From DASUPK01 sp963774305 (lineage in GTDB: Bacteria > Actinomycetota > Thermoleophilia > Solirubrobacterales > 70-9): a DNA stretch of 64,000 nucleotides. Position numbers and translations under genes: made by a program. Each line of letters opens with the position of its first letter. Positions within the stretch are counted from its first letter, which is position 1. This document shows, piece by piece, positions 8,705 through 16,821 of this stretch. The stretch is from contig CAVZEM010000011.1 in NCBI GenBank assembly GCA_963774305.1, positions 62,001 through 126,000 on the forward strand. Reading direction: 5' to 3'. The notes under the pieces were generated by a model, which saw nothing but the letters and a program-made list of their open reading frames with translations, was not told the origin of the DNA and searched no databases.

Positions 8705-9961
8705 TTGGCCGTAGAGATCGCCGACCTATCCAAACTCGATGTCCAGCCGGGCGAGCTGCCCGAGAAGATGGCCGCCTGGGTGATCCGCCCGGAGCGCGAG
8801 GGCGAGCCCAAGGACGCCTTCCAGGTGGAGGAAATCGAGGTGCCGCAGCCCGGCGCCTTCGAGGTCATCGTCCGCGTGATGGCGGCCGGAGTGAACTTCA
8901 ACAACGTCTGGGCCGCCCTCGGCAAGCCCGTGTCGGTGTTCGGTTACGGCGACCACGAGGAGTACGGCCACCACATCGGCGGCTCCGACGCCTCCGGGAT
9001 CGTCTGGAAGGTCGGCGAGGGCGTCGCCAAGTGGAAGCCCGGCGACGAGGTCGTGATCCACTGCAACCAGGCCTCCTACGAGGACGTCGAGGTCCACGGC
9101 CTCGACCCGCTCGCGGCGCCCAGCCAGAAGATCTGGGGCTACGAGACGACCTGGGGCTCGTTCGCCCAATTCACCAAGGTGCAGGCCCAGCAGCTCCTCC
9201 CCAAGCCCAAGAACCTCTCCTGGGCCGAGTCCTCCGCATATGGACTGACCTACTTCACCGCCTACCGGATGCTGATCGACCGGTGCAAGCTTCAGGCCGG
9301 TCACAACGTCCTGATCTGGGGCGCGGCCGGCGGCCTCGGCGTCTTCGCGACCCAGCTCTGCAAAGCGGCCGGGGCGAACGCCGTCGGTGTCGTGTCGTCG
9401 GACGAGAAGGGCGAGCTCGTCAAGCGCCTCGGCGCGGTCGACTTCATCAACCGCAACGAGTTCTCCGGGATGATGCGGACCGGGGACGAGACACCGGAGC
9501 AGGAGAAGGCGCGGTTCAAGGAGTCCCGGGGGTTCGCCAAGAGGGTCAAGGAGATCCTCGGCGATTCCCCCGACATCGTCTTCGAGCACGTCGGCCAGGC
9601 GACCTTCCCGACCTCGGTGTTCGTCGTGAAGCCGTTCGGCAAGGTGGTCATCTGCGGCGCTACCTCCGGGTACACGCTCGACTTCGACGTCCGCTACCTG
9701 TGGATGCGCCAGAAGCAGATCATCGGCTCGCATTTCGCCAATGCGTACGAGTGCATGCGCGCGAACCAGCTGATGGCCGAGGGCAAGATCCAGCCGGTCC
9801 TCTGGCGAGTGATGGGCTTCGACGGTGTCGCCGAGGCTCACCAGCTCCTCCACGAGAACAAGCACCTGGGCAAGATCTCCATCCTCGTCGGGGCGAGCAG
9901 CGAGGAGGAGGGCAAGGAAGAGGACGGTCCGGGCGCGATCCGGGCAGAGGTGGGCGCGTGA
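8705..9961 (+). CDS. ccr: Crotonyl-CoA carboxylase/reductase
   Basis: NADPH-dependent reductive carboxylation of crotonyl-CoA to (2S)-ethylmalonyl-CoA, the committing step of the ethylmalonyl-CoA pathway. It is an MDR-family protein with the cofactor segment VLIWGAAGGLGVFATQL and the Ccr hallmarks HIGGSDASGIVWKVGEGVAKW, DIVFEHVG and IIGSHFANA. Asn in AGVNFNNVW, Glu in IWGYET and His in GSHFAN match the CO2-pocket residues known from Kitasatospora Ccr; the Phe before that Glu is Tyr here. The start chosen is TTG, 5 nt after GGGAG; an in-frame ATG 57 nt upstream is the alternative. A small gene follows after 31 bp. Confidence 0.95.
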   Translation: MAVEIADLSKLDVQPGELPEKMAAWVIRPEREGEPKDAFQVEEIEVPQPGAFEVIVRVMAAGVNFNNVWAALGKPVSVFGYGDHEEYGHHIGGSDASGIVWKVGEGVAKWKPGDEVVIHCNQASYEDVEVHGLDPLAAPSQKIWGYETTWGSFAQFTKVQAQQLLPKPKNLSWAESSAYGLTYFTAYRMLIDRCKLQAGHNVLIWGAAGGLGVFATQLCKAAGANAVGVVSSDEKGELVKRLGAVDFINRNEFSGMMRTGDETPEQEKARFKESRGFAKRVKEILGDSPDIVFEHVGQATFPTSVFVVKPFGKVVICGATSGYTLDFDVRYLWMRQKQIIGSHFANAYECMRANQLMAEGKIQPVLWRVMGFDGVAEAHQLLHENKHLGKISILVGASSEEEGKEEDGPGAIRAEVGA

Positions 9962-9992
9962 GCGCCCGCCGTAGATTTGGGAGGTGTGCCTG

Positions 9993-10310
9993 ATGGCCGA
10001 TGCCTCCTCGAACGGAGCCCTCGAGATCGTCTACATCGAATGGCACATCCACCCGTTCCGGGCGGATCGCTGGTACGAGATCTGGGAGCCGGCCGCCGCC
10101 CGGGCCATGGCCTTCGGCGCGAAGGGCTGGTCTCTGACCCGTAACGAGGAGGACCCGCTCCACTTCCGCCAGGCGTCCGTCTGGCAGAACCACGAGGACT
10201 GGGAGCGCTACTGGTACTCGGACGAGATCGCCGCGGAGCGCGAGAAGGCGGTCAACTACTTCAACAAGCCCGTCCTCCCCGTCTGGCACACCCTGATCGC
10301 CGGGGAGTAG
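9993..10310 (+). CDS. Dimeric alpha/beta-barrel-like small protein downstream of ccr
   Basis: A 105-residue soluble protein rich in Trp and Tyr (EWHIHPFRADRWYEIWEP, SVWQNHEDWERYWYSDEI). The beta-alpha-beta pattern is that of ferredoxin-like dimeric barrels (antibiotic-biosynthesis-monooxygenase/NIPSNAP type). GGGAGGT lies 7 nt before the ATG, 31 bp behind ccr, so it is probably co-transcribed. It does not look like the VOC-type ethylmalonyl/methylmalonyl-CoA epimerase that the pathway needs. The role beside ccr is unknown. Confidence 0.7.
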   Translation: MADASSNGALEIVYIEWHIHPFRADRWYEIWEPAAARAMAFGAKGWSLTRNEEDPLHFRQASVWQNHEDWERYWYSDEIAAEREKAVNYFNKPVLPVWHTLIAGE

Positions 10311-10393
10311 CTCACCACCGCCGAGGGAGCTACTTCGGGGGTCGCTGGGTGTTCCTTCAACTGCACGTGCCGACGCTCTCCCATCGCTCAGTC

Positions 10394-11134
10394 ATGCGCT
10401 TCGCCCTGCCCGCCGCGTTCGCGGCGGCGCTTCTGCTCGTCCCGGGCGCGGCCGAGGCGAAGGTGAGCGCGTCGCTCAGCGGCAGCCTCCTCACCGTCAC
10501 CGGCGGCAGGGGCTCCGACCACGTCACTGTCGTCTGCAGGACCGGGCTGGTGAAGGTGAACGGCAAGGACGCCCGCACCGGCGCGATCGCCTGCGCGAAG
10601 GTGTCCGAGGTCGACGCCGTGACCGGCAGTGGCAATGACCGTGTCGACCTGTCGGGCGTCGGCCCCGACAACGGCTTCGGCCAGCGCGACCTGCCGGGCG
10701 GATTCGGCCATGGCACCGGCGCGGCGGCGGATCTCGGCCGGGGAAGCGACCACTACGCGGGTGGGGGTTCCGCCTTCAACCTCGTGCTCGGCGGTTCCGG
10801 CGACGACCGCATGACCGGAGGGCGCTTCCGCGACAGCCTGCAGGGCGGCAGCGGGGACGACTCGGCGGCGAGCGGCGCCGGTCGGGACATCCTGCTCGGC
10901 AACTCGGGCAACGACAAGCTCAACGGCGGCGCCGACGACGACCTGCTCAGCGGCAACGCCGGCGACGACGTCCTGATCGGCGCGGCGGGCGCAGACCTGC
11001 TCGGCGGCGGGGTCGGGATGGACCGCCTCTTCGGCGGCCCAGGGCCGGACCAGCTGATCGGTGGGCCGGGCAAGGATCGCCTCAACGGCGGTCCGGGCAA
11101 CAACACGCTGGTCCAGGATTCTCCGAAGAAGTAG
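10394..11134 (+). CDS. Secreted RTX-type calcium-binding repeat protein (small)
   Basis: Exported protein of 246 residues. The signal peptide MRFALPAAFAAALLLVPGAA has a likely cleavage after AEA. About residues 120-240 consist of nonapeptide-like hemolysin-type repeats of the GGSGDDxxxG kind (GNSGNDKLNGGADDDLLSG and others) that fold as a Ca2+-filled beta roll. No catalytic domain or secretion signal is seen. The start is placed at the ATG of the signal peptide; an upstream in-frame GTG would add a non-hydrophobic leader. It is a smaller relative of the 677-residue protein at 26.2 kb. Confidence 0.8.
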   Translation: MRFALPAAFAAALLLVPGAAEAKVSASLSGSLLTVTGGRGSDHVTVVCRTGLVKVNGKDARTGAIACAKVSEVDAVTGSGNDRVDLSGVGPDNGFGQRDLPGGFGHGTGAAADLGRGSDHYAGGGSAFNLVLGGSGDDRMTGGRFRDSLQGGSGDDSAASGAGRDILLGNSGNDKLNGGADDDLLSGNAGDDVLIGAAGADLLGGGVGMDRLFGGPGPDQLIGGPGKDRLNGGPGNNTLVQDSPKK

Positions 11135-11169
11135 CCGGGACGGCGGGTCCTCCCGGAAGATGCCCGGTG

Positions 11170-12357
11170 ATGGAGGACCGACTTGGCGCGCTGGTGCCGG
11201 GCTGGGACCCGCCCGGGCCGGCCGGCGACGAAACGGGCCCACTGGCCGGGCTGAGCCTGGTCGTCAAGGACGTGATCGACGTCGCAGGAGCCGTCACCGG
11301 AGGCGGGAATCCCGATTGGGCCGCCGCCCATGAGCCCGCCGGGGAGAGCGCGGCGGCGGTCGCCGCCCTGACGAGCGCCGGTGCGTCCCTGGCCGGCAAG
11401 GGTCAGTGCGCGGAGCTCGCGTTCAGCCTGAGCGGGGACAACGTCCACTTCGGCATGCCCCGGAATCCCGCGGCGCCGGACAGGGACCCGGGCGGATCCA
11501 CGAGCGGCCCGGCATCGGCGGTCGCCGGCGGCCTCTGCGAGATCGGCCTCGGCACGGACACCCTCGGCTCGATCCGCGTCCCTGCCTCCTACTGCGGGGT
11601 CTTCGGCTTCCGCCCCACACACGGCGCGATCTCGACCGAGGGCGTCATGCCGCTCGCCCAGAGCTTCGACACCGTCGGGGTGCTCGCGCGCGACCCCGAG
11701 GTGCTCCGGCTCGCCGCCGAGGTGCTCTTGGGGCGTGCGTCATCCTCCGCGCCCCCACCGTCCCGCTTGTTGCTCTCGCCGGTCCTCCTCTCCGCCGCCG
11801 AGTCGGACGTCACGGACGCCGGACGCGCGGCGGCACAGAGCCTGGCGCAACGCCTGGGCGCCGAGGTCGCCGACACGCAGCTGCTAGACGGGGCTCCCGG
11901 TCCGGCGGAGGGAATGGCGGCCTTCAACGTTCTGCAGGGAGCCCAGGTGTGGCGCAACTACGGGGAGTGGGTCGAGCGCTCGAGCCCGTCGCTGGGCCCG
12001 GACATCGCCGCGCGCCTCGAACGGGCCGCCGGATTCGGCGAGGCCGACGTCGCCAAGGCCGAGCCCGTGGCACGGACCCTGGCGAGTGCGGTCGCGGAAC
12101 TGAAGGCGACCGAGGCCCTGGTCCTCCCCACGACGGGAACCCCGGCCCCCGGCCGCGAGGCCGATGGCGATGAGAGGGAGAGGGCCAGGGTCTCCGCGGG
12201 CCAGCTGACCTCGATCGCGACGCTGGCCGGAGCACCGGCGATCTCGCTCCCACTGCTCGACGTCGGCTGCCCGGTCGGCATCAGCCTGGTCGGCCCTCCG
12301 GGAAGCGACCTCTCTCTGCTCGCCGCGGCTAGTGCTGCTCCAGCGGGGCCATCGTGA
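11170..12357 (+). CDS. Amidase-signature-family hydrolase
   Basis: Hydrolyses an amide bond by the Ser-cisSer-Lys mechanism. The Lys lies in LVVKDVIDVAG, the cis-Ser in GGSTSGPASAVAGG, and the nucleophilic Ser in GTDTLGSIRVPAS. At 395 residues it is shorter than typical members (about 450-500), lacking part of the C-terminal substrate region, so the substrate cannot be named. It could be an amidase or a GatA-like paralogue, but there is no gatB or gatC nearby. The start may be this ATG or the GTG directly before it. The 3' end overlaps convergent clpS by 29 bp. Confidence 0.82.
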   Translation: MEDRLGALVPGWDPPGPAGDETGPLAGLSLVVKDVIDVAGAVTGGGNPDWAAAHEPAGESAAAVAALTSAGASLAGKGQCAELAFSLSGDNVHFGMPRNPAAPDRDPGGSTSGPASAVAGGLCEIGLGTDTLGSIRVPASYCGVFGFRPTHGAISTEGVMPLAQSFDTVGVLARDPEVLRLAAEVLLGRASSSAPPPSRLLLSPVLLSAAESDVTDAGRAAAQSLAQRLGAEVADTQLLDGAPGPAEGMAAFNVLQGAQVWRNYGEWVERSSPSLGPDIAARLERAAGFGEADVAKAEPVARTLASAVAELKATEALVLPTTGTPAPGREADGDERERARVSAGQLTSIATLAGAPAISLPLLDVGCPVGISLVGPPGSDLSLLAAASAAPAGPS

Positions 12358-12619
12358 GCCCCGCGTGCTGGAGCTGCTCCCAGTAGAGCTCGGCGGGCTC
12401 GCGCGGCCCCGTCCAGACCGCTGCCTGCCCGCGGTTGTGGATCGTCTCGGCGAACCGGTAGCCGCCGTCGAGTGAGACCCCCGGGATCACGCGCGAGAGC
12501 GTCTTCGCGACGTGATCGAACGTGTTGTGGTCGTCGTTGAGGACGATGACGAGCCAATTCCCGCCCAATCCCTCCTCGGGGCCGGCGGATTTGGGCCGCT
12601 CAACCGTGGTCGTTGACAC
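12329..12619 (-). CDS. clpS: ATP-dependent Clp protease adaptor ClpS
   Basis: Delivers N-degron proteins to ClpAP/ClpCP. The 96-residue protein has a short disordered N-terminus and the ClpS core with VLNDDHNTFDHVAKTL, which carries the Asn/Asp residues that bind the substrate N-terminus, and ends LTMAPLEQH. The length is normal. The start is GTG, supported by TACCTT exactly 7 nt upstream, so the mRNA is probably leaderless. clpA or clpC is not in this window. Confidence 0.93.
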   Translation of the reverse strand: MSTTTVERPKSAGPEEGLGGNWLVIVLNDDHNTFDHVAKTLSRVIPGVSLDGGYRFAETIHNRGQAAVWTGPREPAELYWEQLQHAGLTMAPLEQH

Positions 12620-12626
12620 GCAGCTG

Positions 12627-12632
12627 AAGGTA
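12627..12632 (-). promoter_or_regulatory. -10 box of a leaderless promoter for clpS
   Basis: TACCTT on the minus strand, 7 nt before the GTG start codon, with no Shine-Dalgarno. Confidence 0.55.
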
Positions 12633-12669
12633 GAGGATCAGGCCGGAGATGCGGGGGAAATTCCGTGCC

Positions 12670-13371
12670 CTAGAAAGGGTTCGGAACCTGGACCGTGACG
12701 TTGTCGAAAACGCCGGTGATTCCCGTCCCCGCGCCCGATCCCTTGGCGCCGGCGGTCAGGATCGTCTGGCGCCCATCGGGCTGGTCCGCGCCCGAATCGG
12801 TGGTCGAGACGACGCTGTTGCCATTGACGGTTGCGACCAGGTTGGTGGTGTTGCCGCCGTAGGAGAAGGCGCGGAGCGCGATCACGTTGGGCTTGGAGCC
12901 CACCTTGACGAACTTGCTGCTGCCCGACGCCTCGAGCTTCGGCCCGGCGGCGCCCTTCGGATCGCGCAGGTACTGCCACTTGTGCGAGTTCGGGAGGACG
13001 CGAAGCACATAGCTCGCCGAGTCGCTGCGCCGGACGCCGACGCCCACGAAGGTCTTCTTCTGCAGCTTCGCGCTGCCCCCACCCGCGGTGACCGTGGCGA
13101 CCATTCCCTGGTCGGCGTACTGGTCGCTGGAGTCGGCGACGACGGACGAGCGGAAGGCACACGAGTTCGTGTTGTTCCCGACCCCGATGCCGAGCGCCTG
13201 GTTGCCCGCCCACTTGCGCTTGCAGCTGGATCCGAGCACCTTCTGGAAGGCGTTGACGTCGTCCTGGCTCTGGAAGGTGTAGGTCGCGACCGGGATCGGC
13301 GCCGCGTGGGCGACGGCGCCTGCCGCAAGCGCGGCGGCGGTGGTGATCAGCGCTGTCAGCTTGGTTCGCAT
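12670..13371 (-). CDS. Secreted hypothetical protein, jelly-roll-like
   Basis: Exported 233-residue protein. The signal peptide is MRTKLTALITTAAALAAGAV, with cleavage after AHA. The mature region is beta-rich with paired Cys (SSCKRKWAG, NSCAFRSS) and segments such as YTFQSQDDVNAFQKVL, PNVIALRAFSYGGNTTN and ITGVFDNVTVQVPNP, the pattern of LamG/concanavalin-like domains in extracellular proteins. No catalytic residues are recognised. A TACGCT hexamer lies 9 nt before the ATG. Binding of extracellular polymers is a guess. Confidence 0.65.
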   Translation of the reverse strand: MRTKLTALITTAAALAAGAVAHAAPIPVATYTFQSQDDVNAFQKVLGSSCKRKWAGNQALGIGVGNNTNSCAFRSSVVADSSDQYADQGMVATVTAGGGSAKLQKKTFVGVGVRRSDSASYVLRVLPNSHKWQYLRDPKGAAGPKLEASGSSKFVKVGSKPNVIALRAFSYGGNTTNLVATVNGNSVVSTTDSGADQPDGRQTILTAGAKGSGAGTGITGVFDNVTVQVPNPF

Positions 13372-13469
13372 GCGTGCGTGAGCGTAGCCGTGCGGCGTAC
13401 CGGAAATTGCAAGAACACCCCGCAGCGCCGGATGGAGCGGTCGGTGCGCGAGTCCATTTACCGGGCACC

Positions 13470-13475
13470 TACCAT
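13470..13475 (+). promoter_or_regulatory. -10 box of a leaderless promoter for ecm
   Basis: TACCAT, 7 nt before the ecm ATG. No Shine-Dalgarno and no room for a cobalamin riboswitch leader. Confidence 0.6.
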
Positions 13476-13482
13476 TAGAGCC

Positions 13483-15483
13483 ATGAGCGAGCACCGCCTC
13501 CCCGAGCGGGACCGCCCCTGGGTCATGCGCACCTACGCGGGCCACTCGGACGCCAGACGCTCAAACGAGCTTTATCGCAAGAACCTCGCCAAGGGCCAGA
13601 CCGGGCTCTCGGTCGCCTTCGACCTGCCCACCCAGACCGGCTACGACCCGGACGCCGAGCTGGCGCGCGGTGAAGTCGGCAAGGTCGGCGTCTCCATCGC
13701 CCACAAGGGCGACATGCACACCCTGCTCGACGGCATCCCGCTCGGCGAGATGAACACCTCGATGACGATCAATGCGACGGCCGCGTGGCTGCTGGCCCTT
13801 TACGCCACCGTCGCCGAGGAGAACGGCGTCGAGCGCTCAGCCCTCGCCGGCACCACCCAGAACGACATCATCAAGGAGTACCTCTCGCGCGGCACCTACG
13901 CCTTCCCGCCCGGGCCCTCGATGCGGCTGATCGCCGACACGGTCGCCTTCACCGTCAACGAGATCCCGAAGTGGAACCCGATCAACGTCTGCTCCTACCA
14001 CCTGCAGGAGGCCGGGGCCACGCCGGTACAGGAGATCGCCTACGCCCTCTCGACCGCGATGGCGGTACTCGACGAGGTCAAGGCCCGCGGCCAGGTCGCG
14101 GACGATGACTTTCCCAAAGTCTTCGGCCGGATCTCGTTCTTCGTCAACGCCGGCGTTCGCTTCATCGAGGAGCACGCCAAGCTGCGCGCGATGGGCCGGC
14201 TCTGGGAGGAGATCGGCCGCAACCGCTACGGCGTCACCGAGCCGAAGTTCCTGCGTCTCCGATACGGCGTCCAGGTGAACTCGCTCGGGCTGACCGAGTC
14301 CCAGCCCGAGAACAACGTCCCGCGCATCGTGCTCGAAGCGCTGGCCGTGACCCTCGGCCGCGACGCCCGCGCGCGTGCGATCCAGCTGCCCGCCTGGAAC
14401 GAGGCGCTGGGCCTCCCCCGCCCCTGGGATCAGCAGTGGAGCCTTCGCATTCAGCAGATCCTGGCCAACGAGACCGACCTGCTCGACTATCCCGACATCT
14501 TCGAGGGTTCGAAGGTGATGGATGGGCTGGTCGACGAGCTCGCCCAAGGCGCCGACGCCGAGATGAAGGAGGTCGCCGAGCGAGGCGGGGCCGTCGAGGC
14601 GGTTCCCTACATGAAGGCGCGGCTTGTCGAGTCCAACCGCGAACGGATCGCCAAGATCGAGCGACGCGAGATCACGGTCGTCGGCCAGAACGACTTCACC
14701 GAGTCCGAGGACTCGCCTCTGACCACCGGCGAGGACGGCGGCATCCTCACTCCGGACCCGGAGGTGGAGCGCGAGCGGATCGCAGCCCTCGAGGAGTGGC
14801 GGGCCCAGCGCGACCAGGGCGCCGTGGACGCGGCGCTGGAGCAGCTCGCCGAGGTGGCCAGCGACGAGAGCGCGAACATCATGCCCGCCACCATCGAGGC
14901 GGCCAAGGCCGGCGCCACCACGGGCGAATGGGCGGGCGTCCTGCGAGAGGTCTTCGGCGACTACCGGGCCCCCACCGGCGTGGCTGAGGCGGCGAGCGGC
15001 GGCGCGGTCAACGGCGACCTGCTGGCCGGCGTCCGCGAGCGAGTGGCCGCGGTCTCCGAGGAGATCGGCCACCCGATCCGCATCCTGGTCGGCAAGCCGG
15101 GCCTCGACGGGCACTCGAACGGCGCCGAGCAGATCGCCGTCCGCGCCCGCGACGTCGGCATGGAGGTCATCTACCAGGGCATTCGCCTGACGCCCGAGCA
15201 GATCGCCAAGTCCGCCGTCGAGGAGGACGTCGACGTCGTCGGGCTCTCGATCCTCTCCGGCTCCCACCGCGAGCTCGTGCCGCGGGTCGTCGAGCTGCTC
15301 CGCGCCGACGGCGCGGACATTCCGGTGGTCGTCGGCGGCATCATCCCCGCGGCCGACGCGGCGGCGATGCGGGAAGCCGGCGTCGACGGCGTCTACACGC
15401 CGAAGGACTTCGAGATCAACCGGATCATGGGCGAGATCGCGGAGCTCGTGGCCGACCGCCATCGCGCCGCGCAACCCGCGTGA
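13483..15483 (+). CDS. ecm: Ethylmalonyl-CoA mutase
   Basis: Coenzyme B12-dependent rearrangement of ethylmalonyl-CoA to methylsuccinyl-CoA. It is a single 666-residue chain: the TIM-barrel substrate domain (RTYAGHSDARRSNELYRKNL, AFDLPTQTGYDPD, NTSMTINATAAWLLALY, LPAWNEALGLPRPWDQQ) is joined to a C-terminal B12 domain whose DxHxxG motif DGHSNG is at about 542-547. These segments match biochemically known Ecm proteins more closely than methylmalonyl-CoA mutase. Start: ATG with TACCAT 7 nt upstream. A zinc-ribbon-like gene overlaps its stop (GTGA). The ccr gene 3.5 kb upstream supplies the preceding step. Confidence 0.95.
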   Translation: MSEHRLPERDRPWVMRTYAGHSDARRSNELYRKNLAKGQTGLSVAFDLPTQTGYDPDAELARGEVGKVGVSIAHKGDMHTLLDGIPLGEMNTSMTINATAAWLLALYATVAEENGVERSALAGTTQNDIIKEYLSRGTYAFPPGPSMRLIADTVAFTVNEIPKWNPINVCSYHLQEAGATPVQEIAYALSTAMAVLDEVKARGQVADDDFPKVFGRISFFVNAGVRFIEEHAKLRAMGRLWEEIGRNRYGVTEPKFLRLRYGVQVNSLGLTESQPENNVPRIVLEALAVTLGRDARARAIQLPAWNEALGLPRPWDQQWSLRIQQILANETDLLDYPDIFEGSKVMDGLVDELAQGADAEMKEVAERGGAVEAVPYMKARLVESNRERIAKIERREITVVGQNDFTESEDSPLTTGEDGGILTPDPEVERERIAALEEWRAQRDQGAVDAALEQLAEVASDESANIMPATIEAAKAGATTGEWAGVLREVFGDYRAPTGVAEAASGGAVNGDLLAGVRERVAAVSEEIGHPIRILVGKPGLDGHSNGAEQIAVRARDVGMEVIYQGIRLTPEQIAKSAVEEDVDVVGLSILSGSHRELVPRVVELLRADGADIPVVVGGIIPAADAAAMREAGVDGVYTPKDFEINRIMGEIAELVADRHRAAQPA

Positions 15484-16061
15484 GCGGGATGAACGAACCG
15501 GAGCTGAACGGCGATCGCAGCTCCTGGCTCCGCTGCTATCGCTGCTGGGCCACGGACCTCGAGGTTCAGCTCCACTACGACGCGCTCCTCCGTATCGACC
15601 CCGAGAGCGGCGAGCCGTCCGAGCGCCTCGACGAGGTGCAGGAGGCTGTCGTCCAGTGCCTGCGCTGCCTGCACGATCAGCCGCACCTAACGATCCAGGA
15701 CGACAGGGTCGTGCCGATCGAGGACCGCTGGGAACGGATGGTCGCCGGCACGCCCTGGGTCGCCTCATGCACCGTCACCGTCGACCAGGATCAGGTCGAG
15801 AGCTGCTCCGGACCCGAGGCGGCAGAGTCGCTCACCTACGGCTCATTCGGCGAGCAGGGCACCCGCGAGTTCTTCACCCACGTCCGCTTCCACAAGCACG
15901 ACGAGGAGCGGATCATCGTCCACCTGCTGGTCGAGCTGTACGCGCGCTCGGCCGAGGAGGCGACCGAGGTGCTCGAAGAGGCCTCGCGCGGCGTCCTCGA
16001 GATCACCTCGCTGGCGGAGGAGTCACGCCCGCCCGCCCATGCGCCGGACGAGGCCCACTGA
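15480..16061 (+). CDS. Zinc-ribbon-like hypothetical protein coupled to ecm
   Basis: A 193-residue soluble protein starting at a GTG that overlaps the ecm stop (GTGA), so it is translationally coupled to the mutase. Two CxxC pairs (RCYRCWA near residue 19 and VQCLRCLH near residue 59) suggest one bound zinc. The C-terminal half is acidic with a His-rich beta segment (FFTHVRFHKHDEERIIVHLL). Family not recognised. A chaperone, regulator or assembly role for Ecm would fit the coupling but is only inference. Confidence 0.72.
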   Translation: MSGMNEPELNGDRSSWLRCYRCWATDLEVQLHYDALLRIDPESGEPSERLDEVQEAVVQCLRCLHDQPHLTIQDDRVVPIEDRWERMVAGTPWVASCTVTVDQDQVESCSGPEAAESLTYGSFGEQGTREFFTHVRFHKHDEERIIVHLLVELYARSAEEATEVLEEASRGVLEITSLAEESRPPAHAPDEAH

Positions 16062-16098
16062 GCCAGGGCGCGATGAGCGCTTGATGAGCGGCCGCCCG

Positions 16099-16104
16099 TA
16101 GGGT
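16099..16104 (+). promoter_or_regulatory. -10 box of a leaderless promoter for the secreted protein gene
   Basis: TAGGGT, 7 nt before the ATG at 16112. Confidence 0.5.
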
Positions 16105-16111
16105 TCGCTCC

Positions 16112-16615
16112 ATGAAACGCAACGCCCGCCGCCTCGGCGCCTTCGTCCTCGCCACCGCCCTCGTGATACTCATGGGGCTCGGGACCTCGGGGGTGGCCTC
16201 CGGCAAGAAGAAGCACAAGCCACTGAAGGTGAGCTGCGGCCAGCTCTCCGCCGAGATCGTGAAGACGGAGACGCAGCTCCAGGCTCAATACAACGCGATG
16301 GGGTACACCATCGGCGTCCCTGATGAGTTCGGCGACACGATCGACGGCATCGGCCATTCGCAGGGCTGCCAGAAGCAGGGGAAGCGGATCCGCCAGGGCA
16401 ATGGCTTCATGATCGACATCCACACCTCGGTGGACCCGCCCTTTCCCGGGGAAACGAACCCGGACATCAGGGAGTACGACTGGCTCTGGAACGAGGTCGT
16501 CACGGTGACAAAGACCGGCCAGCTGCGCGACACCGTGATCAACTTCCGGTGCGAGAAGTACACCTACGACGGCGGCCCCTTCAACCCCAGCAACATCCAG
16601 ACGTTCCCCTGCTGA
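16112..16615 (+). CDS. Secreted hypothetical protein (167 aa)
   Basis: Exported protein with a basic N-terminus (MKRNARRLG), a hydrophobic stretch (about 10-27) and likely cleavage near VASG. The mature part starts KKKHK and contains four Cys (VSCGQ, QGCQKQ, FRCEKY, TFPC) that could form two disulfides. No family recognised. The stop lies directly against that of the convergent 65-residue gene. Confidence 0.65.
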   Translation: MKRNARRLGAFVLATALVILMGLGTSGVASGKKKHKPLKVSCGQLSAEIVKTETQLQAQYNAMGYTIGVPDEFGDTIDGIGHSQGCQKQGKRIRQGNGFMIDIHTSVDPPFPGETNPDIREYDWLWNEVVTVTKTGQLRDTVINFRCEKYTYDGGPFNPSNIQTFPC

Positions 16616-16813
16616 TCAGGGCTTCCGCTCGCCCTCGCCCGGGGCGCCAGGATCCTTGATCGCCTCGCCGGCTGCCTTCGCCTTGCCCTTGAGGCTCCCC
16701 TTGCCGCCCGCGATGTCCTTGAGCTCCTCGGCGTCCTCCTTGAGCGCGTCGGTACCGCCGCGCTTGTCGACCAGCTTCTTGGCCTGGTCGGTAAGCCTTC
16801 TGAAGTTGACCAT
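16616..16813 (-). CDS. Small charged protein, MT0933 antitoxin-like
   Basis: A 65-residue Lys/Gly/Asp-rich protein (LTDQAKKLVDKRGGTDALKE ... AGEAIKDPGAPGEG). The composition and the KKLVDKRG start recall small actinobacterial MT0933-like/CsbD-like proteins, but no toxin gene is adjacent. AGGAGGAG precedes the ATG, and the gene follows the MaoC-type hydratase by 8 bp, so they probably share a transcript. Confidence 0.6.
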   Translation of the reverse strand: MVNFRRLTDQAKKLVDKRGGTDALKEDAEELKDIAGGKGSLKGKAKAAGEAIKDPGAPGEGERKP

Positions 16814-16821
16814 CTCTCCTC

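Noticed and set aside
12649..13482. In-frame extension of ecm by 278 codons upstream
   Set aside because: It runs antisense through the secreted-protein gene, and the promoter box and family N-terminus place the ecm start at 13483.
13372..13482. Possible cobalamin riboswitch upstream of the B12-dependent mutase
   Set aside because: The gap is about 110 bp, shows no recognisable B12-box, and the -10 box lies 7 nt before the start, leaving no leader.
16616..16813. Toxin-antitoxin pair
   Set aside because: The small protein resembles MT0933-like antitoxins only in composition and no toxin gene is adjacent.
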